Source: Sedimenticola sp.
GTDB taxonomy: Bacteria; Pseudomonadota; Gammaproteobacteria; Chromatiales; Chromatiaceae
Length of the DNA: 64,000 nt
NCBI GenBank assembly: GCA_002869585.1
Contig: PKUO01000088.1
Location: forward strand, 1-64,000
Direction: 5' to 3'
Position numbers and translations under genes: made by a program. Below are positions 17,058-25,140 of this stretch, piece by piece. The notes beneath the pieces are model-generated. The model was not told where the DNA came from, made no database searches, and worked only from the letters and a program-made list of their open reading frames with translations. Within the stretch, counting starts at the first letter, position 1; each line of letters starts with the position of its first letter.

Positions 17058-18014
17058 TCATTTCACACGCAGGAAAAACATCAGAATGGCGCCGATGCCG
17101 AAGGCGAAAAACAGGGCCATCGAGAAACCGGCCCAGAGCCGGTAGTGTTTGACCAGGTCGAATTCCGGCAGTGTGGAGATCAGAAAAGGCTGTTTGTGTG
17201 AACCGGTAGCGCCGAGACTGTGCAGGCTCTGTCCGTGCAGCTGTTGTCTGTGCTCCATCTCGGCCAGTTGCCGGGCCGATTCGCGGGCCTGCTCCCACTC
17301 ATCCATCTCGATGCTGCCGCTGCGGTTCGTGTCAAACCTGCGTAAAAGTCCCGCCTGGTCAGCTTTCCAGTCGCGCAGTATGCGCGTGGCGATGGCGCTG
17401 CGCGACTGCTGGTGATCCATGTCGTCGAGGCTTTTGAACAGGCCGATGCTGTAGATCATGTCGCCGGGATAGATGTACTCTTCGGTGTAGCGGTAGCGGC
17501 TGCCTACGCCCAGCTCGGAGTTGAGCAGGTCGCCCACCCGTTGCAGGGTGGAGGGTGTCTTGTGATCCTGGGGCGCCAGCCAGCCCTCGGGATAGCGGGA
17601 GCTGCCGTGCCAGACCCGCTTGTCGCTCGGAGTGATCTCCGCCCCCTCCGGATTGATGATGCACTGGCCGGTTTCGTCGGCTATCAGGAAAGCGGCGGCG
17701 CTGGTTTTGCTCTCCAGGCTGCGCCAGCTCTTGTCGTTACGCCGTTCGATCTTGTAGCGGAACCAGCAGCAGGGCTTGCCGCTCAGGGGGGCAATCACTG
17801 GATTGTCAGGCAGATCCAGGGCCTGGCCGTTGAGCTCGACATAGCCCTGTTGGGCAGAGCGGATCTTGGCGGTTGGGATGTCCTCGATGGTTCGGGCGCG
17901 GTTGAGATTGCGAAAGGCGAAGAAAAACCCGGCCAAAGATGCGATAACGGCCAGTCCGAAGAAGATCCAGAACTGGCCGTTGGAGAGATGCAGCATCTGC
18001 TCGGTGATGCTCAT
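17058..18014 (-). CDS. GIDE-domain membrane protein with an EF-hand-like insert
   Basis: This 318-residue protein starts with a transmembrane helix (FWIFFGLAVIASLAGFFFAF, about 14-33), then a domain of the GIDE type (PF12483) containing PVIAPLSGKPCCWFRYKIE. It has a C-terminal helix (HYRLWAGFSMALFFAFGIGAILMFF). Between them is FDTNRSGSIEMDEW, which fits an EF-hand calcium loop (D-x-N-x-S-G-S-I-x3-E). GIDE proteins are related to the eukaryotic MUL1 E3-ligase accessory domain, but there is no RING finger here. Its neighbour is lemA, and this pairing recurs in bacteria; the function is unknown. Confidence 0.75.
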   Translation of the reverse strand: MSITEQMLHLSNGQFWIFFGLAVIASLAGFFFAFRNLNRARTIEDIPTAKIRSAQQGYVELNGQALDLPDNPVIAPLSGKPCCWFRYKIERRNDKSWRSLESKTSAAAFLIADETGQCIINPEGAEITPSDKRVWHGSSRYPEGWLAPQDHKTPSTLQRVGDLLNSELGVGSRYRYTEEYIYPGDMIYSIGLFKSLDDMDHQQSRSAIATRILRDWKADQAGLLRRFDTNRSGSIEMDEWEQARESARQLAEMEHRQQLHGQSLHSLGATGSHKQPFLISTLPEFDLVKHYRLWAGFSMALFFAFGIGAILMFFLRVK

Positions 18015-18024
18015 CGGTACGGGC

Positions 18025-18597
18025 CTAGCCGTTGAACAGGGACTTCAGATCGACGTCCTGTTTCTCTTCCTCGCTGAACTCCAGCAGCTCGGCGGCCTTG
18101 AAGTTGAACATGCGGGCGATGATCAGATCGGGAAACTGCTCGATGCGCACGTTGTTGTTGTTGACGCTTTCGTTGTAGAACTCGCGCCGGTCGGCGATGC
18201 TCTCCTCCAGGCCGCTGATGCGCGTCTGCAGGTGCTGGAAGGTCTCGTTGGCCTTCAGGTCGGGATAGGCCTCGGCGACCGCGAACAGATTGCCCAGTCC
18301 CAGGCGCAACTGGCCCTCGGCGGCGCCCAGCGCACCCATGTCGCCCTGCTGCTGGGCGTTGTGCACGGCCGCTCTGGCCTGCATCACCTTCTCCAGGGTC
18401 TCCTGCTCGTACTCCATGTACTGCTTGCAGGTCTCGACCAGTTTGGGCAGTTCATCGTGGCGCTGCTTGAGCAGCACATCGATATTCGACCAGGCCTTGG
18501 ATACGCCGTGCTTCAGGCTCACCAGATTGTTGTAGATCATCACCGCATAGCCGGCAATGGCTGCAATGACACCAAAAAATATAAGGGTGCTTTCCAT
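18025..18597 (-). CDS. LemA-family protein
   Basis: This 190-residue protein has an N-terminal transmembrane helix (LIFFGVIAAIAGYAVMIYNNL) followed by a long helical domain with the family motifs LVSLKHGVSKAWSNIDVLLKQR (in part), ELPKLVETCKQYM and DLIIARMFNFKAAELLEF. The length is typical. LemA proteins are membrane proteins of undefined function. GGAGAG lies five bases before the ATG at 18597. The GIDE-domain gene follows after 10 bases in the same transcript. Confidence 0.9.
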   Translation of the reverse strand: MESTLIFFGVIAAIAGYAVMIYNNLVSLKHGVSKAWSNIDVLLKQRHDELPKLVETCKQYMEYEQETLEKVMQARAAVHNAQQQGDMGALGAAEGQLRLGLGNLFAVAEAYPDLKANETFQHLQTRISGLEESIADRREFYNESVNNNNVRIEQFPDLIIARMFNFKAAELLEFSEEEKQDVDLKSLFNG

Positions 18598-18666
18598 CCG
18601 CGCTCTCCGTTAGACTGGAACTCGGGGTAGTATACCACCACCCCTAATATTGCAACTCAAGCAAAT

Positions 18667-18733
18667 TGTAGGAGCGTCCTTGAGTCCTATGGGTATTCAG
18701 GCGCGAACGGGTCGAAGCTAAAGCACCCCTACA
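18667..18733. repeat. Decayed REP-like inverted repeat
   Basis: TGTAGG (18667-18672) and CCTACA (18728-18733) flank about 55 bases containing GGAGCG and GCGCGAACGG. The outer sequence resembles the better-preserved element at 21501-21557. It lies between divergent lemA and the carbonic anhydrase gene. The interior has diverged and no long stem remains. Confidence 0.45.
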
Positions 18734-18752
18734 GTTACAAGCGGAGACTGAA

Positions 18753-19295
18753 ATGCCGGATATCCGTAGTTTTGCCGGACATACCCCCAGGATCGCCGAA
18801 GATGCCTGGATTGACGAGAGTGCGGTGGTCATCGGCGATGTCCAGGTCGGCGCCGGATCATCGATCTGGCCGCTGACCGTTGTCAGGGGTGATATCCACT
18901 CGATCCGCATCGGGCAGCGCAGCAATATTCAGGATGGCTCGGTGCTGCATGTCACCCATGCCAGCGATTTCAATCCGGAGGGCTTCCCCCTGGTGGTCGG
19001 GGACGATGTCACCGTCGGCCACAAGGTGATGCTGCACGGTTGCGAGATCCGGCACCACTGCCTGATCGGCATGGGCGCGATCATCATGGACGGGGTTGTG
19101 GTCGAGCCCTACAGCATCATTGCCGCTGGTAGTCTGGTGCCCGGTGGAAAAGTGCTGGAGGGTGGGTATCTTTGGCGTGGCTCGCCAGCCAGACAGGTGC
19201 GGGAGTTGACCGGCAAAGAGCGGGATTATCTCGATTACGTTGCCGCCAATTATGTCCGGTTGGCGGCTAAATACCGAGGTGCGACATGTTCATAA
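18753..19295 (+). CDS. Gamma carbonic anhydrase-family hexapeptide-repeat protein
   Basis: This 180-residue left-handed beta-helix protein has repeated [IV]G-type hexapeptides and candidate zinc histidines in VLHVTH and VTVGHKVMLHGCEI. It resembles E. coli YrdA and CaiE. The trimer would bind zinc at subunit interfaces. Some family members hydrate CO2, many have no shown activity, and I cannot decide from sequence. The stop overlaps the start of the serine dehydratase gene by 10 bases. Confidence 0.85.
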   Translation: MPDIRSFAGHTPRIAEDAWIDESAVVIGDVQVGAGSSIWPLTVVRGDIHSIRIGQRSNIQDGSVLHVTHASDFNPEGFPLVVGDDVTVGHKVMLHGCEIRHHCLIGMGAIIMDGVVVEPYSIIAAGSLVPGGKVLEGGYLWRGSPARQVRELTGKERDYLDYVAANYVRLAAKYRGATCS

Positions 19296-20665
19296 GCGTT
19301 TTGGAGCTGTTCAAGATAGGGATCGGCCCTTCCAGTTCTCACACCATGGGGCCGATGCTGGCCGCGCGGGATTTTCTTGGCCGTATTCAACAATACCTGA
19401 CCGACCACAATGCCTCTCACGGGGGGCGGGTCAGGTGTCTGCTCAAGGGCTCCCTGGCCTTTACCGGCAAGGGCCATGCCACCGACCACGCGGTGGCCCT
19501 GGGTCTGCATGGCTACACACCTGAAGATCTGGCTGAGCGGTCCGTGAGCAGGCTGGTTGAGGAGCTCTGGCATGATCGGCCCATTGCCGGGCATGGGGCG
19601 CAGAGGGTGATGCTGGCGCCCGAGGTGGATATCGTTTTCGACCGCGGCAAGCCCCTGCCGCAACACCCGAACGGGATGATCTTCGAGCTGACCGGGCAGA
19701 GCGGAGAGGTGGTCCTGACGGAAACATACTTCTCCATCGGCGGCGGCTTCATCAACACCCTGGCCGAGATCAGCCAGCTGGTGGCACCATTGCGCATGGA
19801 GCCGGCTGTCTCCTATCCCCATGCCTTCGATTCGGCCGCCTCGATGCTGCGCATGGCAGAGGACAGCGGCCTGTCGATAGCCGCTATGAAACGCACCAAT
19901 GAACAGAGGCACTTATCCGATGCAGAGTTGGATCAGGGACTCGACAAGATCTGGCAGTGCATGTGCCATTGCGTGGAGAAGGGGCTTGCGACTGAGGGCA
20001 TTCTGCCCGGCGGGCTGGCGTTGCCGCGCCGGGCAAAGCCGTTATACGAGCAGTTGCAGAGCCACCCCCAAACGGCCAACCTGAATGACTGGTTGTGCGC
20101 CTATGCCATGGCGGTCAACGAGGAGAACGCGGCGGGACATATGGTGGTTACAGCGCCGACCAATGGGGCGGCGGGGGTGATACCGGCGGTGCTGTACCAC
20201 TTCATCACCCACGAGGGCGGGAACCTGGAGCAGATCCGGGAATTTCTGCTCACCGCCAGCGCCATCGGCGGCATCATCAAATACCGCAGCTCGATCTCGG
20301 GGGCGGAAGTGGGCTGTCAGGGCGAGGTCGGCTCTGCGGCGTCCATGGCCGCGGCGGGTCTGTGCGCTGTGCGCGGGGGAACGCCACAGCAGATTGAAAA
20401 TGCCGCAGAGATCGCCCTCGAGCACCACCTCGGCATGACCTGCGACCCGGTCAATGGGCTGGTGCAGGTGCCCTGCATCGAACGCAACGGCTTTGGGGCG
20501 ATCAAAGCGCACACCGCCGCCTCGCTTGCCCTGCGCGGTACCGGTCAGCATTTCATGCCCCTGGATAGCTGTATCGCCGCGATGAAGCAAACAGGTCTGG
20601 AGATGTCGGAAAAGTACAAAGAGACCTCGCTGGGTGGTCTCGCGGTGAGTATCACCGAGTGCTGA
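19286..20665 (+). CDS. L-serine ammonia-lyase, single-chain iron-sulfur type
   Basis: This 459-residue enzyme converts L-serine to pyruvate and ammonia with an oxygen-sensitive [4Fe-4S] cluster. It starts [21 protein letters not shown], the beta-domain signature, and has the alpha-domain cysteines in [12 protein letters not shown] and [19 protein letters not shown]. Both domains are fused, as in E. coli SdaA. GAGGTG precedes the ATG at 19286. The start lies inside the end of the carbonic anhydrase gene, implying coupling. It converges on aroE with only one base between them and no terminator. Confidence 0.93.
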   Translation: MFISVLELFKIGIGPSSSHTMGPMLAARDFLGRIQQYLTDHNASHGGRVRCLLKGSLAFTGKGHATDHAVALGLHGYTPEDLAERSVSRLVEELWHDRPIAGHGAQRVMLAPEVDIVFDRGKPLPQHPNGMIFELTGQSGEVVLTETYFSIGGGFINTLAEISQLVAPLRMEPAVSYPHAFDSAASMLRMAEDSGLSIAAMKRTNEQRHLSDAELDQGLDKIWQCMCHCVEKGLATEGILPGGLALPRRAKPLYEQLQSHPQTANLNDWLCAYAMAVNEENAAGHMVVTAPTNGAAGVIPAVLYHFITHEGGNLEQIREFLLTASAIGGIIKYRSSISGAEVGCQGEVGSAASMAAAGLCAVRGGTPQQIENAAEIALEHHLGMTCDPVNGLVQVPCIERNGFGAIKAHTAASLALRGTGQHFMPLDSCIAAMKQTGLEMSEKYKETSLGGLAVSITEC

Positions 20666-20666
20666 T

Positions 20667-21488
20667 TCAGCCGTTGTCGCGTAATGACTGGATGACGGAT
20701 GCCGTCTGTGGTCTTACGCCACGCCACAGATAGAAGGATTCGGCGGCCTGCTCCACCAGCATGCCCAGGCCATCCAGTGCCTGGGTGGCTGCATGCGCCA
20801 GACCCCAGCGGACGAAGGCGGTCGGTTCGCTGCCGTACATCATGTCGTAGCTCCAACCGCCCGGCTTCAGGCAGCCGTCAGGGATGGGAGGCACTTCGCC
20901 ATGCAGACCGGCGGAGGTGCCATTGATGATCACATCGAACGACTGTTGCTGGAGTTCATCGAATCCACAGCCGGAGACTGGCCCCAGTTCAGCCAAGTCA
21001 TTGGCCAGCGCCAGTGCCTTGGAAGCGGTGCGGTTGGCGATGGTGAGATGCGCGATGCCGGACTCCAGGAGGGGTCTGACCACCCCGCGCGAGGCGCCCC
21101 CCGCCCCCAGCAACAGCACCTTGGAACCGCCGAGCGGACAGCCGTGATTGATGCTCAGATCGCGCACCAGACCGACACCGTCGGTGTTGTCGCCGCGCAG
21201 CCGCCCATCATCCAGCAGAATCAGGGTGTTGACTGCACCGGCGACCTCGGCGCGGGGTGAGCGCTCACTGACCATGCGCCAGGCCTGTTCCTTGAAGGGG
21301 ACGGTGACATTCAGCCCCTTGCCGCCGTTGCCAAAGAAATCATGGACATCCTGCTCGAAGGCGTCGAGCCGCCCGAGCAGCCGGGTGTACGCGACATCCT
21401 CGCCGGTCTGCCGGGCAAATGCGGCATGGATCAGGGGTGATTTGCTGTGCTCGATGGGGTTGCCGATGACGGCATAGCGGTCAGCCAT
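20667..21488 (-). CDS. aroE: Shikimate dehydrogenase (NADP+)
   Basis: This 273-residue enzyme reduces 3-dehydroshikimate in the chorismate pathway. The substrate site NPIEHSKSPLIHAAF, the catalytic lysine in NVTVPFKEQAW, the nucleotide-binding GAGGASRGV and the adenosine-phosphate pocket IANRTASKA are all present. The length matches E. coli AroE. Chorismate feeds both menaquinone (menF) and ubiquinone in this genome. hemB lies directly upstream in the same direction, with a REP-like hairpin between them. Confidence 0.95.
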   Translation of the reverse strand: MADRYAVIGNPIEHSKSPLIHAAFARQTGEDVAYTRLLGRLDAFEQDVHDFFGNGGKGLNVTVPFKEQAWRMVSERSPRAEVAGAVNTLILLDDGRLRGDNTDGVGLVRDLSINHGCPLGGSKVLLLGAGGASRGVVRPLLESGIAHLTIANRTASKALALANDLAELGPVSGCGFDELQQQSFDVIINGTSAGLHGEVPPIPDGCLKPGGWSYDMMYGSEPTAFVRWGLAHAATQALDGLGMLVEQAAESFYLWRGVRPQTASVIQSLRDNG

Positions 21489-21500
21489 GTTGTTACCTGT

Positions 21501-22579
<1,079 letters not shown>

Positions 22580-22678
22580 TCACTATCTGGGAATCATAAT
22601 GGGGGTATAAGATACCGCAGAGGAAGGCGCTGCAGCAATTCTGTATGCTAGGGACTATTCTGGAGGAGGATAAAAAAG

Positions 22679-23602
22679 ATGCGAAAAATTATGCCAATCG
22701 CCCTGTACCTGATCCTGTCACTCGGCAGTATCAGCGCTACTGCCGGCCTTGAATTGCAGAAGGTCACGGATCAGGTCTATGCCATAGTCGGCGAGCTGTC
22801 CCAGCGCTCGCCGGAGAATCTCGGCAACAACGCCACCTTTGGTCTGATCGTGACCAATGCGGGCCTGGTGCTGGTCGATCCGGGTGGCAGTGAACAGGGT
22901 GCCGCTGCAATCCACGCCCTGATCAAGGGGGTCAGTGATCAGCCGGTCAAATGGGTGATCAATACCGGTGGTCAGGATCACCGTTGGCTGGGTAATCACT
23001 ACTGGGCAGAGCGCGGGGCCAGCATCATCGCCTCCAGTGCCGCGGTTGCGGACCAGAAGAACCGCTCCGGTGGGCAACTCGGTACCCTGCAGCAGCTGGT
23101 GGGCGAGGCGGGCATGGCTGGCACCTCCCCCCGGTATGCCGATCAGCTCTTCGAGAATGAGCTGGCCCTCGAGCTGGGTGGCGTACAGCTGCTGATACGC
23201 CATCTGGGCGCGGCGCATACCCCGGGGGACAGCTTTGTCTATCTGCCGCAACAGAATGTGCTCTTCTCCGGTGATATCATCTATCTGGAGCGCATGCTGG
23301 GGGTTGGTTCCCAGTCAAACAGCAAAAGCTGGCTGGCAGTGCTCGAAGCGATTGCCGAGCTGAATCCCGAGTGGGTGATTCCGGGGCATGGTCACGCCGC
23401 CGGCTTCGACAAGGCCCAGCGCGATACCATCGACTATCTGCGGACCCTGCGCCAGCGGGTTGCCGAGTTTCTCGATGAGGGCGGTGCCCTGGAAGAGATA
23501 GGGCAGGTGGATCAGTCTGAATTCGATTATCTTGAGGTCTCCGACCAACTGGCCGGCAGGAATGCCCACCAGGTGTTTCAGGAGATGGAGTTTGAGTTTT
23601 AA
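22679..23602 (+). CDS. Secreted metallo-beta-lactamase-fold protein with altered metal site
   Basis: This 307-residue protein has a signal peptide (ALYLILSLGSISATAG) and a metallo-beta-lactamase fold (NATFGLIVTNAGLVLVDPGGS; later FSGDIIYLERMLGVG and VIPGHGHAAGF). The usual HxHxDH motif is replaced by TGGQDH at about 96-101, one residue shorter and lacking the first two histidines. The later ligands in AAHTPGD, SGD and PGHGH remain. It therefore may bind one metal or act without hydrolysis. Related proteins accompany Sox and quinoprotein systems. GGAGGAGG precedes the ATG. Thioredoxin-like and MlaC-like genes follow within a few bases. Confidence 0.8.
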   Translation: MRKIMPIALYLILSLGSISATAGLELQKVTDQVYAIVGELSQRSPENLGNNATFGLIVTNAGLVLVDPGGSEQGAAAIHALIKGVSDQPVKWVINTGGQDHRWLGNHYWAERGASIIASSAAVADQKNRSGGQLGTLQQLVGEAGMAGTSPRYADQLFENELALELGGVQLLIRHLGAAHTPGDSFVYLPQQNVLFSGDIIYLERMLGVGSQSNSKSWLAVLEAIAELNPEWVIPGHGHAAGFDKAQRDTIDYLRTLRQRVAEFLDEGGALEEIGQVDQSEFDYLEVSDQLAGRNAHQVFQEMEFEF

Positions 23603-23605
23603 GTC

Positions 23606-23983
23606 ATGAGTGCAAGCAGTAAGAGCAGTACCAAGTCACCCTATATTTTTGATGTTGACGAGGCCGGTTTTGAGCAACAGGTGCTGGTAGCCTCGGAGTC
23701 GGTAATTATGCTGGTGGATTTCTGGGCGGACTGGTGCTCCCCCTGCCTGTCCCTGGCCCCGGCGCTGGAAAAAGTGATCAATGAATATGACGGTGCCGTC
23801 AGACTGGCCAAGGTCGAGGCGGATGACAACATGAAACTGGCCGGGCATTACCGGTTGCGGGGCTTCCCGACAGTAATTATGTTTGATCGGCGCGAGGAGA
23901 AGGGGCGCTTCGGCGGTTCACGCGCCGTTCACTGGATTCGTGACTGGATCGATGAGCATGCCGGGGACAGTCTGAGGGAGTAA
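23606..23983 (+). CDS. Thioredoxin-like protein with CSPC active site
   Basis: This 125-residue thioredoxin fold (FEQQVLVASESVIMLVDFWADWCSPC, cis-proline in LRGFPTVIMF) has CSPC in place of the usual CGPC, which should shift its redox potential. There is no signal peptide, so it is cytoplasmic, unlike the exported protein encoded three bases upstream. The family of short co-chaperone-like thioredoxins is a possible relative. Its stop overlaps the next start (TAATG). Confidence 0.8.
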   Translation: MSASSKSSTKSPYIFDVDEAGFEQQVLVASESVIMLVDFWADWCSPCLSLAPALEKVINEYDGAVRLAKVEADDNMKLAGHYRLRGFPTVIMFDRREEKGRFGGSRAVHWIRDWIDEHAGDSLRE

Positions 23984-24714
23984 TGCAGGTGACTCGCGCG
24001 TTGTCCTGGATGTGGACCGTCATGGAAATATGGACAAAACAGGGATGCCATTCACCATTCATTAAGAGGCCCGGGTTCCCCGGTGCCTTTTTATCTTGTC
24101 TCATCCTGGTGTTGTGGTTTTGTGGGTCAGCCATAGCCGGGACACTGAGTGAACCGCAACGGGTTATTCAGTCACTGTCAGATCAGATGCAGCAGGCGCT
24201 GCGCGATCGGCACTCTGAGTTGCAGCGGGAGCCGGAAAGTATCTTTCGCCTGGTAGAGCAGATTCTTGTTCCCCGTGTCGATTTCTCCCGTCTCTCCAAC
24301 CTGGCCCTGGGAAAGCATTGGCGGGAAGCGACAGATGAGCAGCGTCAGGCATTCGCCCAGGCGTTCCAGTCAATGCTGGTGCGCACCTATGCCACGGCCT
24401 TCCATGAATTCAAGATGTGGGAGATGCGTTTCCTGCCGTTAAGGAGCGCGGTTGAAGATCAACAGGATATCGAGGTTCGCACCCAGGTAGTGCGGCCGGG
24501 GGCGCAGCCTGTGGATGTGATTTACCGCATGCATAACACCGGGCTGGGCTGGATGGCCTATGATGTCAGCATCGAAGGCATCAGCCTTGCCACCAATTAC
24601 CGCAGCAGTTTCTCGAAAATGATCCGCCAGCACGGCATGGATGGCCTGATCCGGAGAATTTCCGAACTCAATCAACAGCGCCTGAAGCCAAACCAGGAGC
24701 CTGAAAAAAGTTAG
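23983..24714 (+). CDS. MlaC-family phospholipid-binding periplasmic protein
   Basis: This 243-residue protein has an N-terminal hydrophobic export signal (GAFLSCLILVLWFCGSAIAG) and an MlaC (Ttg2D) domain: SIFRLVEQILVPRVDFSRLSN at its start, ALGKHWREATDEQRQAF in the middle, and GLGWMAYDVSIEGISLATNYRSSF near the end (quoted in part). MlaC shuttles phospholipids between membranes in the Mla system, but no mlaABDEF genes are in this window. Here it is the last gene of a trio with the metallo-beta-lactamase-fold and thioredoxin-like genes, by one-base overlap. The long N-terminus before the signal peptide is unusual; an in-frame ATG at 24022 is an alternative start. Confidence 0.78.
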   Translation: MQVTRALSWMWTVMEIWTKQGCHSPFIKRPGFPGAFLSCLILVLWFCGSAIAGTLSEPQRVIQSLSDQMQQALRDRHSELQREPESIFRLVEQILVPRVDFSRLSNLALGKHWREATDEQRQAFAQAFQSMLVRTYATAFHEFKMWEMRFLPLRSAVEDQQDIEVRTQVVRPGAQPVDVIYRMHNTGLGWMAYDVSIEGISLATNYRSSFSKMIRQHGMDGLIRRISELNQQRLKPNQEPEKS

Positions 24715-24814
24715 AATTATCAGTTAGATTTAATATTCCAAGTAGATTTTGCAGGGTTGCTTTTTGCGACCTGGGTCAAAAAAATCACTCATACAGGAAA
24801 TTTCTCTAAAGTAA

Positions 24815-24842
24815 TTGTCTTTCAGGTCGTTAAGGAGATAAC
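24815..24842 (+). promoter_or_regulatory. Putative promoter of the candidate small RNA
   Basis: TTGTCT (24815-24820) and GATAAC (24837-24842) are 16 bases apart, each matching four of six consensus positions. A start near 24849 would place the first hairpin at the 5' end of the RNA. Confidence 0.3.
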
Positions 24843-24848
24843 AGCGTT

Positions 24849-25027
24849 TGGCAGTCGAGGGAGTGAAATCCCTTTTTAGCAGCTGTTGCGGGTTTGAACC
24901 CCCCGCAAGACAGTTCGGTTGGGTTGGCGTAATAGTTCTTATTACGAGAAACAATCGAAATGTCACCTCCTCCGGCGCTTACACAGCGCATTCAGGCCCA
25001 TTCTCTCCCCAGGTGGGCCTTTTTTTT
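24849..25027 (+). ncRNA. Candidate structured small RNA with anti-Shine-Dalgarno tract
   Basis: The gap between the MlaC-like gene and menD holds a run of perfect hairpins on the plus strand: AGGGA/TCCCT (24858-24873), TTGCGGG/CCCGCAA (24886-24908), CGTAATA/TATTACG (24928-24946), GCGCT/AGCGC (24975-24989) and a terminator (24994-25027). Between the third and fourth is an unpaired CACCTCCTCC (24964-24973), complementary to strong ribosome-binding sites. The T8 tail and A-rich linker fit an Hfq-dependent RNA of about 180 nt. I do not recognise a known family. It could instead be a long 3' untranslated region of the upstream operon. Confidence 0.45.
24994..25027 (+). terminator. Strong intrinsic terminator on the plus strand
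   Basis: AGGCCCA (24994-25000) pairs with TGGGCCT (25014-25020) across a 13-base loop, and the hairpin ends in eight T (25020-25027). It works only for plus-strand transcription, because the other side has no T-run. It can end the candidate small RNA or the operon of the MlaC-like gene. Confidence 0.88.
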
Positions 25028-25073
25028 ATTCTGTGATTAATGATCAGGCTTTCACCGCCCCTGCACTGTTTTT

Positions 25074-25128
25074 AACAGGATAGGATCGGCTTTGCCAACT
25101 CAAGATTCGGTTCTTAATTTATCCTGTT
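25074..25128. repeat. Nine-base inverted repeat downstream of menD
   Basis: AACAGGATA (25074-25082) and TATCCTGTT (25120-25128) are perfectly complementary across a 37-base spacer. On the minus strand, where menD ends at 25141, the distal arm is followed by AAAAAC, not T, so it is not an intrinsic terminator. It may be an mRNA 3' hairpin. Confidence 0.4.
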
Positions 25129-25140
25129 TAGGGTTCTCCC

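Noticed and set aside
16868-17152. Plus-strand frame of 94 codons with a hydrophobic start
   Set aside because: It overlaps the start of YfiR and the end of the GIDE gene antisense, has no ribosome site, and its C-terminus is an Arg-rich shadow sequence.
24886-24908. T-arm-like GGTTTGAACC sequence suggesting a tRNA or tmRNA
   Set aside because: The loop lacks the invariant C56 on the plus strand, and on the minus strand the stem does not pair beyond two bases. No acceptor stem or anticodon arm fits on either side.
24848-25036. Plus-strand 62-codon frame starting at TTG
   Set aside because: It runs through five hairpins and into the terminator T-run, so it cannot be a normal coding sequence.
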